7,972 bases of DNA from Actinomycetes bacterium (lineage in GTDB: Bacteria > Actinomycetota > Actinomycetes > Actinomycetales > Microbacteriaceae): contig JAEYVF010000170.1 in assembly GCA_023432005.1 (NCBI GenBank), positions 1 through 7,972 on the forward strand. Direction: 5' to 3'. A program made the translations under genes and the position numbers. Shown here piece by piece: positions 5,987-7,972 of this stretch. The notes below the pieces were generated by a model. That model searched no databases and had not been told where the DNA came from. It was given only the letters and a program-made list of their open reading frames with translations. How positions within the stretch are numbered: the first letter of the stretch is position 1; each line of letters starts with the position of its first letter.

Positions 5987-7308
5987 CTCGCGTTCTGCGC
6001 CACCGCGAGCGCCGCCCCGACCGTCTCCACCTCATCGCGCAGCGTGCCGACCGTGACGCGCACGTGCGGCTCCTGGTCGCCGAGCTGGAAGGGCTCGCCC
6101 GCCGCGACGCGGATGCCGACGGCCGCGAGCTGCACGACGGCCGCGCGCTCGTCGGCGACGCGCATCCACACGTTGATGCCGTCGCCCGCCGCGAGCCACC
6201 CGCCCGCGGCCTGCACGGCCGCCGCGAGGGCCCGCTGCCGCTCGGCGTAGGCGATGCGCGCGGCCTCGATCTGCGCGGTGGACTCCGGATGCGTGAGCAG
6301 CTCGTGCAGGATCGCCTGCATCATGCGCGAGGTCCAGCCGGGGCCGAGCAGTCGGCGTGCCACGACACGATCGACGAGCGGGCGCGGTCCGCCGATGGCG
6401 CCGATACGCAGGTCGGGGCCGTGCGACTTCGAGAAGCTGCGCACGTGGAGCACGCGCTCGGGGATCCACTCCGCGAGGGTCACATCGGGCGAGGAGCTGA
6501 TGGCGCCCGAGTGGTCGTCCTCGATGACGATCGCGTCCTGGGCGGTGCGGCTGCGGCTGAGGATGCCGGCGAGCTGCTGGGCCCGCTCCGGGGTCATCGA
6601 GATGCCCGTGGGATTGTGCGCCCGCGGCTGCAGCAGCACGATCGCCGGCGCCGTGCCGAGCGCGGCCGCGAAGGCCTCGGGCCGCATGCCCTCGGCGTCG
6701 AGGTCGACGCCGACCGCCTGGAGTCCGTAGTGGTCGAGCAGGTCGATGAAGGGCGGGAAGGTGGGGTTCTCCACGAGCACGCGGTCGCCGAAGCGCACGA
6801 GAGCCGCGAGGGCGCGATCGATCGCGTCGAGGGCGCCGTTGAGCACCGTGATCGACTCGACGGGCGCGGGCCACGTGTCGCGCAGCAGGTCGTGGAGCTC
6901 GGGGATGTCGGGCTTGGCCTGGTAGCTCGTCGTGTCGGCGCGCGCTCCCACGCGGGCGAGCGCGGGGCCCAGCGAGGGCAGCAGCTCGGGGTCGGGCGTT
7001 CCCCGCGAGAGGTCGAGGCGCGCATCCAGCGATCCGTCGAGACCGCGGTAGCGGCGGGGGAGCCACTCGCGCGGCTCCGCGCGCACGAAGCTCCCGCTTC
7101 GCCCGCGGCTCGTGATGAGGCCGGCCGCCGAGAGGGTCTGCCAGGCGTGCGAGACGGTCGCGGGCGACACACCGAGCTCGGCCGCGAGCTCCCGGACGGT
7201 GGGCAGGCGGTCGCCAGGGGCGAGGTCGCCCGTCGTGATGAGACGCGCGATCCCCGTCGCGATCCCGTGCGGGGATCGCTCTTCGATCGAAAGGGCTACC
7301 GACTTCAC
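5983..7308 (-). CDS. MocR-type regulator (GntR HTH fused to PLP aminotransferase-like domain)
   Basis: A 441-residue fusion typical of the MocR subfamily of GntR regulators. Residues about 14-75 form a GntR winged helix (GDRLPTVRELAAELGVSPAT at 32-51; GLITSRGRSGSFV at 63-75). Residues about 95-440 resemble fold-type I aminotransferases: HNPTG at 231-235, D264/D265 before H266, and the presumed PLP lysine K294 in SFSKSHGPDLRIG (291-303). All main cofactor-contact positions appear present, so PLP binding is likely. In this family the domain senses an amine or amino acid rather than acting as an enzyme. The start is GTG at 7308; no clear ribosome site precedes it, so a leaderless message is possible. 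It is divergent from the amidohydrolase gene at 7407, its likely target, and convergent with crtR (shared CTAG at 5983-5986). The ligand is unknown; an amino acid such as beta-alanine would be a guess from the neighbour. Confidence 0.9.
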   Translation of the reverse strand: MKSVALSIEERSPHGIATGIARLITTGDLAPGDRLPTVRELAAELGVSPATVSHAWQTLSAAGLITSRGRSGSFVRAEPREWLPRRYRGLDGSLDARLDLSRGTPDPELLPSLGPALARVGARADTTSYQAKPDIPELHDLLRDTWPAPVESITVLNGALDAIDRALAALVRFGDRVLVENPTFPPFIDLLDHYGLQAVGVDLDAEGMRPEAFAAALGTAPAIVLLQPRAHNPTGISMTPERAQQLAGILSRSRTAQDAIVIEDDHSGAISSSPDVTLAEWIPERVLHVRSFSKSHGPDLRIGAIGGPRPLVDRVVARRLLGPGWTSRMMQAILHELLTHPESTAQIEAARIAYAERQRALAAAVQAAGGWLAAGDGINVWMRVADERAAVVQLAAVGIRVAAGEPFQLGDQEPHVRVTVGTLRDEVETVGAALAVAQNAS

Positions 7309-7406
7309 TCAAACCGCCGTAGTTTTACGCCTACGTCATCGTACGTAACGTCAGAGAAATGTTTACGTCGAATGATAACAAAACGCAACACCCGAGGAGA
7401 CATCGA
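7309..7406. promoter_or_regulatory. Divergent control region between MocR gene and amidohydrolase gene
   Basis: This 98-bp spacer is clearly less GC-rich than its surroundings. It contains four ACGT tetramers within 36 bp (7333, 7343, 7348, 7365), three of them inside WACGTC direct repeats starting at 7332, 7347 and 7364, plus TTTACG at 7324 and 7362 with an inverted near-copy CGTAAC at 7344-7349. MocR proteins commonly bind direct repeats in such divergent spacers, so these are candidate operator units. A possible plus-strand promoter is TTTACG (7324-7329), 16 bp, TAACGT (7346-7351), with moderate match to consensus. No convincing promoter for the MocR gene itself stood out. Confidence 0.45.
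7394..7400 (+). promoter_or_regulatory. Ribosome binding site of the amidohydrolase gene
   Basis: GAGGAGA lies 6 nt before ATG at 7407, a strong and well-spaced site that fixes the start. Confidence 0.75.
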
Positions 7407-7972
7407 ATGACGATCGTGCGCGCCGCTATCAGCCAGACCACCTGGACGGGCGACAAGGAATCCATGCTCGACAAGCACGAGGGCTTCCTCCGTGATGCGG
7501 CAGCCCAGGGAGCTCAGGTCATGAGCTTCCAGGAGCTGTTCTACGGCCCCTACTTCGGCATCACGCAGGACAAGAAGTACTACCGCTACGCCGAGCAGGC
7601 CGACGGCCCCATCGTGCAGCGCTTCGCATCCGTCGCCAAGGAGCTCGGCGTCGTGACCGTGCTCCCCATCTACGAGGAGGCCGAGACGGGCGTGTACTAC
7701 AACACGACCGTCGTCGTCGACGCCGACGGCACCATCCTCGGCAAGTACCGCAAGCACCACCTCCCGCACCTCGACCGCTTCTGGGAGAAGTTCTACTTCC
7801 GCCCGGGCAACCTCGGCTACCCGGTGTTCGAGACCGCTGTGGGCCGCGTCGGCACCTACATCTGCTACGACCGTCACTTCCCCGAGGGATGGCGGGAGCT
7901 CGGCCTGAACGACGCCCACATGGTCTTCAACCCGAACGCCACCAAGCCCGGCCTGTCGAACCGCCTGTGGGA
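7407..7972 (+). CDS. Nitrilase-superfamily C-N hydrolase, beta-ureidopropionase-like (3' truncated)
   Basis: The first 188 codons of a gene that runs off the right edge; related proteins are about 280 residues long. The nitrilase-fold catalytic set is visible: Glu43 in FQELFYGPYFG, Lys116 in KYRKHHLPH, a second Glu (E127) in FWEKFYFRPGN, and nucleophile Cys153 in TYICYDRHFPEGW. The Y-R-K-H-H and R-P-G-N segments resemble actinobacterial amidases that hydrolyse N-carbamoyl beta-amino acids or N-carbamoylputrescine, releasing ammonia and CO2. In other actinobacteria I recall this subtype beside hydantoinase/dihydropyrimidinase, aminotransferase and transporter genes, which would place it in reductive pyrimidine or hydantoin breakdown; those genes would lie beyond the window. 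Third codon positions are strongly G/C. The enzyme should be cytoplasmic, as no signal peptide is seen. It is probably controlled by the divergent MocR protein. The exact substrate is not established. Confidence 0.88.
   Translation, partial: MTIVRAAISQTTWTGDKESMLDKHEGFLRDAAAQGAQVMSFQELFYGPYFGITQDKKYYRYAEQADGPIVQRFASVAKELGVVTVLPIYEEAETGVYYNTTVVVDADGTILGKYRKHHLPHLDRFWEKFYFRPGNLGYPVFETAVGRVGTYICYDRHFPEGWRELGLNDAHMVFNPNATKPGLSNRLW

Noticed and set aside
6032..7312. Second minus-strand frame overlapping the MocR gene
   Set aside because: Arg/Pro/Ala-rich out-of-frame reading; the frame ending at 5983 carries all the family motifs.
6064..7410. Long plus-strand open frame opposite the MocR gene
   Set aside because: Antisense to a gene with intact HTH and PLP-domain motifs; it also runs through the AT-rich control region, which argues against coding.
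7305..7919. Minus-strand open frame opposite the amidohydrolase gene
   Set aside because: The plus strand has a strong ribosome site and the full Glu-Lys-Cys set; the minus frame is Val/Glu/Ala-rich shadow and crosses the control region.
1..7972. CRISPR array, insertion sequence, tRNA or rRNA
   Set aside because: No regularly spaced repeats, transposase motifs, terminal inverted repeats flanking a gene, or tRNA/rRNA-like segments were seen on either strand.

Overview
The window comes from a very GC-rich genome with strong G/C preference at third codon positions, frequent GTG starts and tightly packed genes. Together with a C50-carotenoid operon, this points to an actinobacterium. Family Microbacteriaceae or a near relative is my best inference; nothing in the window proves the genus.

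Layout: (1) Positions 1-45 hold the first codons of an unidentified minus-strand gene running off the left edge. (2) Positions 46-321 are intergenic and carry a striking 66-nt nested dyad (204-269) with extra copies of its stem sequence. (3) Positions 322-5326 are one minus-strand operon, read right to left: crtE (GGPP synthase), crtB (phytoene synthase), crtI (phytoene desaturase), crtYe and crtYf (two small lycopene-cyclase subunits), crtEb (UbiA-type lycopene elongase). Most junctions overlap by 4-8 nt. (4) Positions 5327-5428 are an AT-rich divergent control region with a good candidate crt promoter. (5) Positions 5429-5986 encode a plus-strand MarR-family regulator, placed like CrtR of Corynebacterium glutamicum. 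(6) Positions 5983-7308 encode a minus-strand MocR-type regulator (GntR helix-turn-helix plus aminotransferase-like domain), convergent with crtR and overlapping it by 4 bp. (7) Positions 7309-7406 are a second divergent control region with repeated ACGT-containing elements. (8) From 7407 to the right edge is the start of a nitrilase-superfamily amidohydrolase.

How the genes work together: CrtE makes GGPP, CrtB condenses two GGPP to phytoene, CrtI desaturates phytoene to lycopene, CrtEb adds C5 units to both ends, and the CrtYe/CrtYf pair cyclises the ends. The product should be a yellow cyclic C50 carotenoid such as decaprenoxanthin; sarcinaxanthin or C.p.450 cannot be excluded from sequence alone. 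The MarR protein probably represses the operon in response to isoprenoid pyrophosphates. The MocR/nitrilase pair looks like an independent unit, possibly N-carbamoyl-beta-amino acid (pyrimidine) or hydantoin catabolism.

Most of the window is a recognisable, previously described type of system. The least explained parts are the nested dyad at 204-269 and the two divergent control regions. I see no CRISPR array, insertion sequence, tRNA or rRNA.
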